NCBI GenBank assembly: GCA_946479985.1
Contig: CAMLIF010000027.1
Location: 1 to 36,120 of the forward strand
DNA length: 36,120 bases
Origin: an uncultured Flavobacteriales bacterium
GTDB taxonomy: Bacteria; Bacteroidota; Bacteroidia; Flavobacteriales; Crocinitomicaceae
Direction of reading: 5' to 3'
Shown here: piece after piece, positions 1 through 8,664 of the stretch
How the letters are laid out: each line of letters opens with the position of its first letter
How positions within the stretch are numbered: the stretch's first letter is position 1
Position numbers and translations under genes: made by a program
Notes under the pieces: generated by a model
Seen by the model: only the letters and a program-made list of their open reading frames with translations
What the model was told of the DNA's origin: nothing
Database searches by the model: none

Positions 1-1
1 C

Positions 2-2002
2 CCGAATCTGGTGCTCTCCGATTGTTTGATTGATAGAGAAGGAAATTATTGGTTTTCTACCTTGCAGTCTGGTCTGATCCGTGTTCCTAACCTGGAATAT
101 AGCGTTTGGAACAACTTTCAGAATAATAAATTGATCAAACTTACTACAAACGGGAAACAGATTTACTTTGCAACCGCCAATGGTGATATTGGTGCGCTGG
201 ATCTCACTTCCAAAGTAATTCGGTTTTTACAGCAGGGCACCAATTCGAATGTTCAAACCCTGGCCTATTCTACGGAAGACAAATGCGCCTATTTCTACAC
301 AGACAGAAACCTGTATTCACTTCATGGTGGATCTATTCGGTTAAACATCCAGGAAGCCTTGCCAACCAAGCATTTTATAAAGCTCAGGGACCGTTATTTA
401 CTATGTTCTTCATTTGGGGCAGATGTTTGTAAGCTTAATGGCAATTTTCCTTCGGAACGATTAACAGAATTTTGGTCGCGTGAAGCAAAATACGATGAGC
501 GTAACAATTGCCTGTGGGTTGCTACCAATAACGGCTTGCTAAGGTTCAAATTCATCAAAGGGAAATGGAAACAGCAAAGAACTTTTTTCTGCGATAAACA
601 AATTCTCTCCGTTGATCTTGACAAGTCCACTGGTCAATTGTTTGTTATTACTTTTGAAGGTAAACTATACTCTATTACTAAAAACCTGGAGCTAAAACAA
701 CTTCACACCAGTAAAAATGACGTACAATCTTACCGCGTTCAGTACTACAAAAACAAAGTTTATGTAGCCACAAATCAAGGGGTTTGGATCGTTGATCTGA
801 AAAACGGAAAATTTAAAGAACCGAACGTTTTTTCAGGTCTGGCTTCCAACAATGTTCAGGATCTCGTTATTGCTAATGAAACAATGTGGCTCGCAACCGG
901 AAAAGGACTTCAAAAAATTCCGCTGAATGCTTTTCAGGAACAAACCCGGCCTGAGATCTATCTGAAAAACGAATACTTCAATCGGCAAAATGTCCGGTTA
1001 GGCTTTGGTAAAACACTTATTCTCTTTCCCGAAACGAACGCATATTCGAGTAATGGTAATTTTCAATATGCTTACAGTATAAACGGTAAAGACACATGGA
1101 CAAAACTTCCGGGATCAATAAATCAGATCGAACTACAGAATATTCCCTCAGGAAACTTTAAAATTGAACTGAAAGTCATTGATCATCTCGGCCAGGATTC
1201 CGCAAATACTATTTTGATCAAAGGTTATTCCTCGCCGCCTTTTTGGTTTACCTGGTGGTTCATTCTACTGGAAATTTTATTGTTCCTCGCTTTGGTGGTT
1301 TTCTTTTTCAAACGACAATTGTCTAAGCGCCAGAAAGAATTTCAATACCAGCAAGAATTGAACTCATTGAAACTTACAGCGATCAAATCGCAAATGAACC
1401 CACATTTCATTTTCAATGTGTTGAGTTCTATCAAAGGGTACATTTACGAAAACGACCGACAACGCGCAACGGCGTATTTAGATGATTTTTCCGATCTGAT
1501 GCGTTCTGTTCTTGAAATGAGCGAAGTGCATTACGTAACCATTGCAGATGAACTGAAATTGCTCAAATTGTACATTGACCTGGAAGGAATGATGCTGGAG
1601 GAATTCAGTTGTGAAATTCAAATTAACGAAAACGTAGATACAGGTGCAATTTACCTTCCTTCGCTGGTTCTTCAGCCCTACATTGAAAACGCATTTAAAC
1701 ATGGCCTGCGACACAAACAAGGCGAAAAGAAATTAAAGATTCTTGTTTCCCGGCAGGATTCCGAGCGCATAACTATTGAATTAAGCGACAATGGAATTGG
1801 AAGAAATGTGGCCTTAGAACTCAATCTTGGCAATTCGCTTAAACGACAATCCTTCGCAACCCAGGCTCTCGAAAAACGAATGGCATTGATTAATAAACAA
1901 AATCAACAGCACATTCAATTAGAAATTATCGATTTGTTTGACGGTTTTGGAAATAGTACCGGAACAAGTATTTTACTAACTCTACATCACCATACGAAAT
2001 GA
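2..2002 (+). CDS. Propeller-type sensor histidine kinase, LytS/His_kinase family (5' end cut by window)
   Basis: The reading frame is open to the left edge, so the true start lies outside the window. The visible N-terminal part has degenerate beta-propeller blades of the two-component-regulator type (for example CLWVATNNGLLRF and MWLATGKGLQKI), followed by a Y_Y_Y-like domain. One membrane helix follows (about codons 410-433 counted from base 11; FWFTWWFILLEILLFLALVV). The cytoplasmic part is a His_kinase domain with NPHFIF, whose phospho-acceptor His codon is at 1403-1405, then an ATPase with YIENAFKHG and DNGIG. Such kinases sense a periplasmic signal through the propeller and pass phosphate to a LytTR regulator. 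The stop overlaps the next gene by 4 bases (ATGA), so the pair is very likely co-translated. The signal is unknown. Confidence 0.9.
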   Translation, partial: PNLVLSDCLIDREGNYWFSTLQSGLIRVPNLEYSVWNNFQNNKLIKLTTNGKQIYFATANGDIGALDLTSKVIRFLQQGTNSNVQTLAYSTEDKCAYFYTDRNLYSLHGGSIRLNIQEALPTKHFIKLRDRYLLCSSFGADVCKLNGNFPSERLTEFWSREAKYDERNNCLWVATNNGLLRFKFIKGKWKQQRTFFCDKQILSVDLDKSTGQLFVITFEGKLYSITKNLELKQLHTSKNDVQSYRVQYYKNKVYVATNQGVWIVDLKNGKFKEPNVFSGLASNNVQDLVIANETMWLATGKGLQKIPLNAFQEQTRPEIYLKNEYFNRQNVRLGFGKTLILFPETNAYSSNGNFQYAYSINGKDTWTKLPGSINQIELQNIPSGNFKIELKVIDHLGQDSANTILIKGYSSPPFWFTWWFILLEILLFLALVVFFFKRQLSKRQKEFQYQQELNSLKLTAIKSQMNPHFIFNVLSSIKGYIYENDRQRATAYLDDFSDLMRSVLEMSEVHYVTIADELKLLKLYIDLEGMMLEEFSCEIQINENVDTGAIYLPSLVLQPYIENAFKHGLRHKQGEKKLKILVSRQDSERITIELSDNGIGRNVALELNLGNSLKRQSFATQALEKRMALINKQNQQHIQLEIIDLFDGFGNSTGTSILLTLHHHTK

Positions 2003-2754
2003 TCAAAGCATTAATTGTAGACGACGCGCCGCAAGTACGTAAACTGCTTCGATTGATGCTTGCGGAATTGGCTCAGGACATCCAACTGGTTGGCGAAGCC
2101 GAAAATGTGGAACAAGCTGTTACGCTGATTCGTTCTGAAAAACCGCAACTTGTTTTCCTGGATATTGAAATGCCGGGTAAAAGCGGATTACAGTTAGTCG
2201 ACGAGCTAACTCCGGAGGAATTACAATTTCAAACCATCTTCATTACGGCTTATAGTCAGTATGCCATTCAGGCTTTTCGTCTTTCAGCGGTTGATTACCT
2301 CATCAAGCCAGTCAAAGAGAAAGAGTTGTTGGAAGCATTGGAAAAAGTAAGAACTCAAAGCGAATTAAAACGCTCTTCGGAACAACTGAGAACGCTGAGT
2401 GAAAATTTGAAACTGGAAACACACCATACGATCTGCATTCCGTTGAATTATGGATCGGAATATATCACCGTAACCGATATTGAATACATTGAAGCCGATA
2501 ACACCTACGTTTATCTTTACTTCGTTAATGGTGAGCGAAAACTCGTTTCCAAGCACTTGAAATACTTTGAGCTTTTACTCTGCGATTTTGAGCTTTTTAC
2601 CAAAGTGCACCGATCCTTCATTATCAACAGAAATGAGATGAAAGCCTTTCGAAAAGAAGATCGCGGCATAATCGTAATGAATAGCGGAAAACAGATCAGT
2701 CTTTCAAGAACACACCGACAAACCTTTCTGGAATTAATAGAAAAAGCAAATTAA
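1999..2754 (+). CDS. LytTR-family response regulator
   Basis: A 251-residue DNA-binding response regulator. The receiver domain (about 1-120) has the acidic pair D8/D9, the phospho-acceptor D55 in LVFLDIEMPG, a conserved Thr in FITAYS and the Lys in DYLIKPV. The LytTR DNA-binding domain (about 148-248) shows IEYIEADNTYVYLYF and FTKVHRSFIINRN. The 4-base overlap with the kinase upstream marks the two as a cognate pair. LytTR regulators usually bind direct repeats in promoters of surface or secreted proteins; whether the adjacent LRR genes are targets is not shown by the sequence. Assignment to the family is secure; the regulon is unknown. Confidence 0.95.
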   Translation: MIKALIVDDAPQVRKLLRLMLAELAQDIQLVGEAENVEQAVTLIRSEKPQLVFLDIEMPGKSGLQLVDELTPEELQFQTIFITAYSQYAIQAFRLSAVDYLIKPVKEKELLEALEKVRTQSELKRSSEQLRTLSENLKLETHHTICIPLNYGSEYITVTDIEYIEADNTYVYLYFVNGERKLVSKHLKYFELLLCDFELFTKVHRSFIINRNEMKAFRKEDRGIIVMNSGKQISLSRTHRQTFLELIEKAN

Positions 2755-2798
2755 GTACGTTCGCTAGCTCAAGTGTGTCGTTCTCTAGAAAATCACAA

Positions 2799-2826
2799 TT
2801 GAGACCGTCTGACAGTCCTACTTTTA
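2799..2826 (+). promoter_or_regulatory. Candidate promoter of the LRR gene cluster
   Basis: TTG at 2799-2801 is followed by 17 bases and then TACTTTTA at 2819-2826, a 7/8 match to the Bacteroidota -7 box TAnnTTTG. It lies 21 bases before the ATG at 2848. The spacing fits the flavobacterial TTG-N17-23-TAnnTTTG pattern, but the last base of the box deviates. Confidence 0.4.
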
Positions 2827-2847
2827 CTCAAAACTAAGGACTTACGT

Positions 2848-4113
2848 ATGAAAAAATTATTACTTACACCACTTTTCGTTGTTTTGATTACTCTAACAGT
2901 TAGTGCTCAAAACGTAAATATTCCGGATGCTAATTTCAAAACGTATTTGCTTGCAGATCCGAACATCAACACCAATTCTGATGCGGAAATTCAGGTAAGT
3001 GAAGCAACTGCTTATTCGGCTGGAATGAACATTAATTTTCTGGGAATAACAGATTTTACAGGAATTGAAGCATTTGTCAATCTGACAAGTCTTACCATTG
3101 TTTACAATCCGGTTACCACCATTGATTTGTCACAAAACACGGCGTTAACTGTGCTCGATATTTATTCCAATTCGTTCACCTCACTGGATGTTAGCAATAA
3201 TACGGCGCTGGTTGAATTGAGATGTGAGAACAATCCGATCGGATCACTTGACATCAGTAATCTTCCTTCATTGAGTATGTTGACCTGTGGAAATTGTGGT
3301 TTGACAGCTTTGGACTTGACGAACAATCCTTTACTCAATCATGTGGAATTGGCAAACAACAATTCAAACAACCTGAATCAGGTAAGTTCAATTGATTTGT
3401 CGAACAATACAGCGCTGCAAATCTTCAGCATTGGTGGAAATAGTTTGACCACACTGGACGTTTCGAATAATAATTCACTAACATGGTTGAATTGCCAAGG
3501 AAACGATTTGACAACTCTGGATATTTCCAATTTGACAAACCTGGAGATCTTGTACGCTGCTGCGAATGAGTTCACCACACTCAATTTCTCCAATAATTTA
3601 AACCTCCAAACTATAGACATTTCTTCAAATCCATTAACTGGAACGGTTGACATCAGTGGTCATTCAAACATCAGAACCTTCTTTTGTTCCACAACAAATA
3701 TTTCAACTTTGAACTTAGCCAACGGCCTCAATTCAGAGTTCACTGCAATGTACGCTTACGAAAATCCAAACCTCACCTGTATTGAAGTAGATGATACTGT
3801 TTGGTCGAATGCCAACTGGAATGGATGGTCAAATAAGGATCCCGGTACCGTTTACAGCGTAGATTGTGATGGACTTGGAATTAGCGAAGTAGGGCAAATT
3901 CTTGTGAACATCTATCCAAATCCGGTAAACGATGTTTTGAATATAGAATCGAAATCTGCAACAATTATTCAAATCGCAAACGTGCTTGGCGAGATCGTTC
4001 ATACACAAACTATTCAGCTGGGAATAAACCCAATAGATGTGAGTTCACTTAATTCCGGAATTTACTTCATCAAAACTGGAAAAGGTGCTGATCTGAAATT
4101 CGTGAAACAATAA
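2848..4113 (+). CDS. Secreted leucine-rich-repeat protein with T9SS sorting domain (paralogue 1)
   Basis: A 421-residue protein with a Sec signal peptide ending near SAQ (residue 21). A conserved block follows, IPDANFKTYLLADPNINTN, containing a 12-residue EF-hand-like loop (NTNSDAEIQVSE). After that come roughly ten repeats of 21-22 residues of the form LxxLdvsxNtaLxxLxcxxN, an array close to bacterial LRRs. The repeats end in a capping motif, NPNLTCIEVDD, with a paired Cys further on. The last ~75 residues are a type A T9SS sorting domain (LVNIYPNPVNDVLNIES to the end FVKQ). The product is therefore exported and released or attached at the cell surface. It is first of three tandem paralogues. 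The ligand is unknown; binding or adhesion is inference. Confidence 0.88.
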   Translation: MKKLLLTPLFVVLITLTVSAQNVNIPDANFKTYLLADPNINTNSDAEIQVSEATAYSAGMNINFLGITDFTGIEAFVNLTSLTIVYNPVTTIDLSQNTALTVLDIYSNSFTSLDVSNNTALVELRCENNPIGSLDISNLPSLSMLTCGNCGLTALDLTNNPLLNHVELANNNSNNLNQVSSIDLSNNTALQIFSIGGNSLTTLDVSNNNSLTWLNCQGNDLTTLDISNLTNLEILYAAANEFTTLNFSNNLNLQTIDISSNPLTGTVDISGHSNIRTFFCSTTNISTLNLANGLNSEFTAMYAYENPNLTCIEVDDTVWSNANWNGWSNKDPGTVYSVDCDGLGISEVGQILVNIYPNPVNDVLNIESKSATIIQIANVLGEIVHTQTIQLGINPIDVSSLNSGIYFIKTGKGADLKFVKQ

Positions 4114-4139
4114 ACTACCTCAATTTTAACTTTTAAAAC

Positions 4140-5114
4140 ATGAAAAAAAACATACTTTCCCTTGCACTAATTCTTGCAGCTGCATTTCATTCAACTGCGC
4201 AAAACGTAACAATTCCGGATGCTAATTTCAAAGCATACCTGGTTGCGAACACCGCAATTAATACAAATTCTGATGCTGAAATCCAAGTAAGTGAGGCAAG
4301 TTCCTTCACTGGCAGTATCATTTGTGATTACATAAACATTAACGATTTAACTGGAATAGAAGCATTTACCCAATTAACAGGCCTTGAAGTCCCAAACAAC
4401 TATTTAACACAGATCGATCTAAGCGCTAATACTCAGCTTACGACATTTCGCTGCCAGGGGAATTTACTGACTTCTTTAGATGTTAGTGCCAACACGAATT
4501 TACTTTTGCTACATTGCTATGTTAACCAACTAACTTCCTTAACTCTGAATTCCGGTTTAGGATGGTTAGATTGCGGTACTAATCAACTGACTTCTCTGGA
4601 CCTGAGTAACAACACTGATTTATACTCGGTGAATTGTAGTTACAACCAAATAACGGCATTAGATGTAAGTGCTAATCCGAACTTATATGAATTGTATTGT
4701 CGGGACAACCAACTGACAACTTTGAACGCCGCGAATGGTAACAATACCAATTATCAAGTTTTTACTGCAATAAACAATCCTTCCCTTACTTGTATTGAAG
4801 TAGACGATGCCGCATATAGCACAACAAACTGGACAAACATTAATGGTGTCGCGAGCTTCAGTGAGGATTGTGGTTTGGGAATAGAAACAACAACACAAAC
4901 GGTATTGAATCTGTATCCTAATCCGGCAAATAATCTATTGAACATTGAATCGAAAATAGCCGCACAAGTTCAACTTGTAAACGTTTTGGGTAATGTACTT
5001 GAAGCACATGCTGTTCAACAAGGAATTAATCCGTTAAACATCGGTGATCTTACTGCCGGAATTTACTTCATCCGAACCGGAAATGGCGTTGATCTGAAAT
5101 TTGTAAAACAATAA
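4140..5114 (+). CDS. Secreted leucine-rich-repeat protein with T9SS sorting domain (paralogue 2)
   Basis: A 324-residue paralogue of the preceding gene, 26 bases downstream of its stop. It has a signal peptide (MKKNILSLALILAAAFHSTAQ), the same IPDANFKAYLVANTAINTN block with EF-hand-like loop NTNSDAEIQVSE, about six LRR units (for example LTTFRCQGNLLTSLDVSANT), the cap NPSLTCIEVDD with a second Cys in FSEDC, and the T9SS tail LNLYPNPANNLLNIES ending FVKQ. It is shorter than paralogue 1 because it has fewer repeats, as expected when LRR arrays change by unequal recombination. Surface-exposed or released; function otherwise unknown. Confidence 0.88.
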   Translation: MKKNILSLALILAAAFHSTAQNVTIPDANFKAYLVANTAINTNSDAEIQVSEASSFTGSIICDYININDLTGIEAFTQLTGLEVPNNYLTQIDLSANTQLTTFRCQGNLLTSLDVSANTNLLLLHCYVNQLTSLTLNSGLGWLDCGTNQLTSLDLSNNTDLYSVNCSYNQITALDVSANPNLYELYCRDNQLTTLNAANGNNTNYQVFTAINNPSLTCIEVDDAAYSTTNWTNINGVASFSEDCGLGIETTTQTVLNLYPNPANNLLNIESKIAAQVQLVNVLGNVLEAHAVQQGINPLNIGDLTAGIYFIRTGNGVDLKFVKQ

Positions 5115-5139
5115 CCTAACTTCATTTTAATTGAGTAAT

Positions 5140-6567
5140 ATGAAAACAAAACTACTTTTATGTGCCTTGCTGTTTGGAACAGTATTTACTGCAAATGCCC
5201 AAAGCGTTAACATTCCTGACGCCAATTTCAAGGCTTCTTTAGTTGGAAACACTTTTATTAATACGAATGCCGATACAGAAATCCAGATAAGTGAAGCTGC
5301 GGCGTACAACGGTCAATTGAATTGCAGTGAACTACTCATTACCGACCTCACAGGAATTGAAGCATTCACATCAATGCCGTCTTTGCACTGCAACGATAAT
5401 CTGCTGACTTCACTTGATGTTAGCGCTTGTTCTTCACTGCTCTATTTATACTGTCAGAACAATCAACTTACGTCCTTAAATGTTTCTCCGGTAGTAAGAG
5501 AATTGGCATGTACAAATAATCAACTCACTTCAATTGATTTAAGTGCCAATCCTATACTGACGGTTTTGTTTTGCAACAATAATCTGCTCACTTCACTAAA
5601 TGTTGCTAACGGGAATAAAGAGCAAGTCAATCCAAATGGCTTTAATACTACCGGCAATCCAAGTTTGACTTGTATTGAAGTGGATGATTCTTATTTTTCT
5701 TTGGCCAACTGGTGGGGTATTGATAGCTGGACAAGTTACAGTAATGATTGTGCAGGCAGTCTTGGCTGTACAGTGAACATTCCTGATGCTATTTTCAAGG
5801 CTTATTTGGTTGGAAATTCCGCGATCAATACCAATGCTGATTCTGAGATCCAATGCTCTGAAGCAACAAGTTTCACAGGTTCTATTAATTGCAATAATCT
5901 TGGTATTAATGATGTTACAGGACTTGAGGCATTTACTGATATTACCGGTTTATACCTCTTCATGAACAATCTTACCACTTTAGATGTTTCACACAATACT
6001 GCCTTGTACATTCTGAATTGTAGATACAACCAACTTACTTCGCTGGACTTGTCGAGTAATCTGAATTTATTGGATGTTAATTGCAGCCATAATCAAATAA
6101 CCGGTCTCGACCTAAGTACTCAAACTTCTTTAGGTGAAATAGATTGTTCAGAGAATTTACTGGCATCATTAAATGTTGCCAATGGAAACAATGCGAATAT
6201 CATTAATATCCATTTCATGGCACAACAAAATCCGTTTCTAACATGTATAGAAGTTGATGATGCCGCATTCAGCAACAGCAACTGGCTCAATCATGATCCG
6301 GGAGCCAGTTTCAGTGAAGATTGTATGCTTGGTATTAATGAAGTTTCATCCATCGTTTTGAACGTTTACCCAAATCCCGTTAATACCATTTTAAATGTGG
6401 AATTGAAATCGGCTGGAACAGTTCAAATTACAACCATGCTCGGTGAAGTCATTCAAACACAAGATGTTCAGCCAGGAATCAATTCGTTCGATATCAGCAA
6501 TCTTACTTCAGGGATTTACTTCATTCAAACTCCAAACGGTGAAAAAACCAAATTCGTGAAAAAATAG
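5140..6567 (+). CDS. Secreted double-module leucine-rich-repeat protein with T9SS sorting domain (paralogue 3)
   Basis: 475 residues from the ATG at 5140. A TTG three codons upstream is in frame, but the signal peptide MKTKLLLCALLFGTVFTANAQ begins at the ATG and matches the paralogues. It contains two complete modules in series. Module 1 runs from SVNIPDANFKASLVGN through LRRs to the cap NPSLTCIEVDD. Module 2 restarts at CTVNIPDAIFKAYLVGNSAI with its own EF-hand-like loop (NTNADSEIQCSE), LRRs and cap NPFLTCIEVDD. One T9SS tail (LNVYPNPVNTILNVE to FVKK) closes the protein. The simplest reading is fusion of two paralogues with loss of an internal tail and signal peptide. It is last in the cluster and followed by a strong terminator. 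Confidence 0.88.
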   Translation: MKTKLLLCALLFGTVFTANAQSVNIPDANFKASLVGNTFINTNADTEIQISEAAAYNGQLNCSELLITDLTGIEAFTSMPSLHCNDNLLTSLDVSACSSLLYLYCQNNQLTSLNVSPVVRELACTNNQLTSIDLSANPILTVLFCNNNLLTSLNVANGNKEQVNPNGFNTTGNPSLTCIEVDDSYFSLANWWGIDSWTSYSNDCAGSLGCTVNIPDAIFKAYLVGNSAINTNADSEIQCSEATSFTGSINCNNLGINDVTGLEAFTDITGLYLFMNNLTTLDVSHNTALYILNCRYNQLTSLDLSSNLNLLDVNCSHNQITGLDLSTQTSLGEIDCSENLLASLNVANGNNANIINIHFMAQQNPFLTCIEVDDAAFSNSNWLNHDPGASFSEDCMLGINEVSSIVLNVYPNPVNTILNVELKSAGTVQITTMLGEVIQTQDVQPGINSFDISNLTSGIYFIQTPNGEKTKFVKK

Positions 6568-6604
6568 TTCAAACTGGCTGAATAGCCCTACCATTTTTCA
6601 TAGT

Positions 6605-6645
6605 AAAGCCCCGGCTTTCTGATATATTTCAGGAGTTGGGGCTTT
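6605..6645 (+). terminator. Intrinsic terminator of the LRR cluster
   Basis: Stem AAAGCCCC (6605-6612) pairs with GGGGCTTT (6638-6645) and runs into a T stretch. An inner CTGA/TCAG pairing extends the hairpin. It lies 38 bases after the stop of the third LRR gene. Confidence 0.85.
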
Positions 6646-6681
6646 TTCGCGTATGGAAGTTATAAACCATTCGTTCTTCAC

Positions 6682-6689
6682 TACTTTTA
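6682..6689 (+). promoter_or_regulatory. Candidate -7 box for the IPExxxVDY-pyk operon
   Basis: TACTTTTA, one base from TAnnTTTG, lies 56 bases before the ATG at 6746 and after the terminator. No clear -33 TTG is seen at proper spacing. It is listed because a promoter is needed between the terminator and the gene. Confidence 0.25.
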
Positions 6690-6745
6690 ACGTTATGTTC
6701 ATCTGGCTTGGCTTGATAATGCTTAACTTCACCGGAGAACAGTAC

Positions 6746-7174
6746 ATGGCCAAACAGAAAAAACATCAGCTCGATTTTGAGAACGAATTGGAATTCGATA
6801 TGATTGGTATTTGTACTCCGCACCCCGATTACCGGGTAGTTTGGGACATCAACTCCAACTTAAAATGGGAACTGGGAAAAGCCAATGATCTATTCGTAAC
6901 AACCAATAAAAAAGGAGCATCCATATCACAGCACGCTTACTTCTGCTGGAATGATGAGGAAAATCTTACAGATTATTATTTCATCCGGAATAAATCAGAA
7001 AATAAATACCTGATTCCTGAGTATCATCAGATCGATTACTTTATCCTGATTCAGAATTTGCAATTGGAATCGGTAGATCAGCTGGTAGAAAAATTAAAGA
7101 AGGTGGGAAACATTATGGCCGTATTCCCGTACGACCCATTGGAGATTCCATCCGCAGAAAATATTATATTGTAA
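6746..7174 (+). CDS. IPExxxVDY family protein
   Basis: 142 residues from the ATG at 6746 (MAKQKKHQLDFENELEF). The frame is open upstream to an ATG at 6653, but that codon lies only a few bases after the terminator and adds an unrelated hydrophobic stretch, so I prefer the internal start. The diagnostic motif is LIPEYHQIDYFILIQ, a variant of IPExxxVDY with Ile for Val. The protein looks cytoplasmic, acidic and without membrane segments. Members of this Bacteroidota family are typically encoded beside pyruvate kinase; here the pyk ATG begins one base after this stop. Function is unknown; a link to pyruvate kinase is inference from position only. Confidence 0.8.
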   Translation: MAKQKKHQLDFENELEFDMIGICTPHPDYRVVWDINSNLKWELGKANDLFVTTNKKGASISQHAYFCWNDEENLTDYYFIRNKSENKYLIPEYHQIDYFILIQNLQLESVDQLVEKLKKVGNIMAVFPYDPLEIPSAENIIL

Positions 7175-7175
7175 A

Positions 7176-8594
7176 ATGAAAAAAACGAAAATTGTTGCAA
7201 CATTAGGTCCTGCTTGTGCAGACAAAGAGGTTTTGCGACGAATGATTCAGGAAGGAGTTAACGTTTGCAGATTAAATTGTTCGCATGGTTCGCATGAAGA
7301 TCATTTAAAAAGTATCGTTCTTATTCGTGAATTGAATGACGAAATGGGTTTAAACGTTGCCATCCTGGCAGATTTACAAGGCCCGAAAATTCGAACTTAC
7401 GAAATGGAAAACAACGGAGTAATGATGGAAAACGGAGCCATTGTTACCATTGTTACGGAAAAAATAGTTGGGAATGCCGATAAATTCGGAATCAGCTACA
7501 GCTATATGCCACGCGATGTGAAAGCCGGAGAAATTATCCTTTTGGATGACGGAAAACTTCAAATGGAAATTGTTTCCACAGATGGTGAGAAAGAAATCAA
7601 AGCGAAAATTATCCACGGCGGTATTCTATCTTCCAAAAAAGGTGTGAACCTGCCAAATACCAAAATTTCGCTTCCTTCATTAACAGAAAAGGACAGGGCA
7701 GATTTGGAATTTGCATTAAGCCATGATGTTGATTGGATCGGGCTTTCATTTGTTCGATCAGCACGTGACATCATCGAATTGAAGCACATTATTTCTAACC
7801 GTAAAGCAAAAGCGCGCGTTGTAGCAAAAATTGAAAAGCCGGAAGCGGTTGATGATATCGATGCTATTGTTACCGTTGCAGATGCGTTAATGGTGGCTCG
7901 TGGCGATTTGGGAGTAGAAGTTCCGTATCAAAATGTCCCGTTGATCCAAAAAATGCTGATCCGTAAAGGACACCAATTTGCAAAACCGGTAATTGTGGCT
8001 ACGCAAATGATGGAAAGTATGATTACCAACATATCTCCAACACGCGCAGAAGTAAATGATGTTGCCAATGCTGTTTTGGACGGAGCAGATGCGGTAATGC
8101 TATCGGGAGAAACCTCTGTAGGAAAGTTTCCGGTTGAAGTAATCCAGACCATGAGCAACATTGTACGTGAAATGGAAAATTTTGAAGGAATCTATCACAA
8201 AGAAGAGCTGCCTGAAAAATCACAATCACGTTTCATTTCTGATTCCATTTGTTTCAACGCTTGTCGACTCGCTCAGCGCGTTGAAGCGGATGCAATTATC
8301 ACTATGAGTTATTCAGGCTATACAGCGTATAAAATTGCTTCTCAGCGTCCAAATGCGCCTATCTTCGTATTCACTGCGAACAAAGAAATCATTACCCAAT
8401 TGAATTTGGTTTGGGGAGTGCGGGCATTCTACTATGATAAGAAAGTAAGTACCGACCATACCATCGCAGACATCAAATATTTACTTACCAAAGACGGTCT
8501 TTTAAAACAAGGAGATTTGGTGATTAACATTGCTTCTATTCCAATTGAAGAGAATGGAAAATCGAATATGTTGAAATTGAGTTACGTGGAGTAA
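7176..8594 (+). CDS. pyk: Pyruvate kinase
   Basis: A 472-residue cytoplasmic enzyme, of usual bacterial length, that converts phosphoenolpyruvate and ADP to pyruvate and ATP, the last step of glycolysis. It shows the N-terminal TKIVATLGPAC and NVCRLNCSHGSHEDH, the B-domain, the catalytic stretch VVAKIEKPEAVDDID, the metal/phosphate site MVARGDLGVEVP, and the signature ATQMMESMI...PTRAEVNDVANAVLDGADAVMLSGET. A C-terminal allosteric domain follows (from about residue 350, ACRLAQRVEADAIIT). The start is one base after the IPExxxVDY stop, indicating translational coupling. It ends just before a bidirectional terminator. Confidence 0.98.
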   Translation: MKKTKIVATLGPACADKEVLRRMIQEGVNVCRLNCSHGSHEDHLKSIVLIRELNDEMGLNVAILADLQGPKIRTYEMENNGVMMENGAIVTIVTEKIVGNADKFGISYSYMPRDVKAGEIILLDDGKLQMEIVSTDGEKEIKAKIIHGGILSSKKGVNLPNTKISLPSLTEKDRADLEFALSHDVDWIGLSFVRSARDIIELKHIISNRKAKARVVAKIEKPEAVDDIDAIVTVADALMVARGDLGVEVPYQNVPLIQKMLIRKGHQFAKPVIVATQMMESMITNISPTRAEVNDVANAVLDGADAVMLSGETSVGKFPVEVIQTMSNIVREMENFEGIYHKEELPEKSQSRFISDSICFNACRLAQRVEADAIITMSYSGYTAYKIASQRPNAPIFVFTANKEIITQLNLVWGVRAFYYDKKVSTDHTIADIKYLLTKDGLLKQGDLVINIASIPIEENGKSNMLKLSYVE

Positions 8595-8614
8595 TTTTCG
8601 TAAACCAACGCAAT

Positions 8615-8650
8615 AAAAAAACCCGGCTTCTTTCGAAATCGGGTTTTTTT
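8615..8650. terminator. Bidirectional intrinsic terminator between pyk and the barrel gene
   Basis: A-rich stem AAAAAAACCCG (8615-8625) pairs with CGGGTTTTTTT (8640-8650) in a convergent gap. It can stop pyk on plus and the 8665 gene on minus, since T runs occur on both sides. Confidence 0.88.
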
Positions 8651-8664
8651 TATTTAAAATTTTT

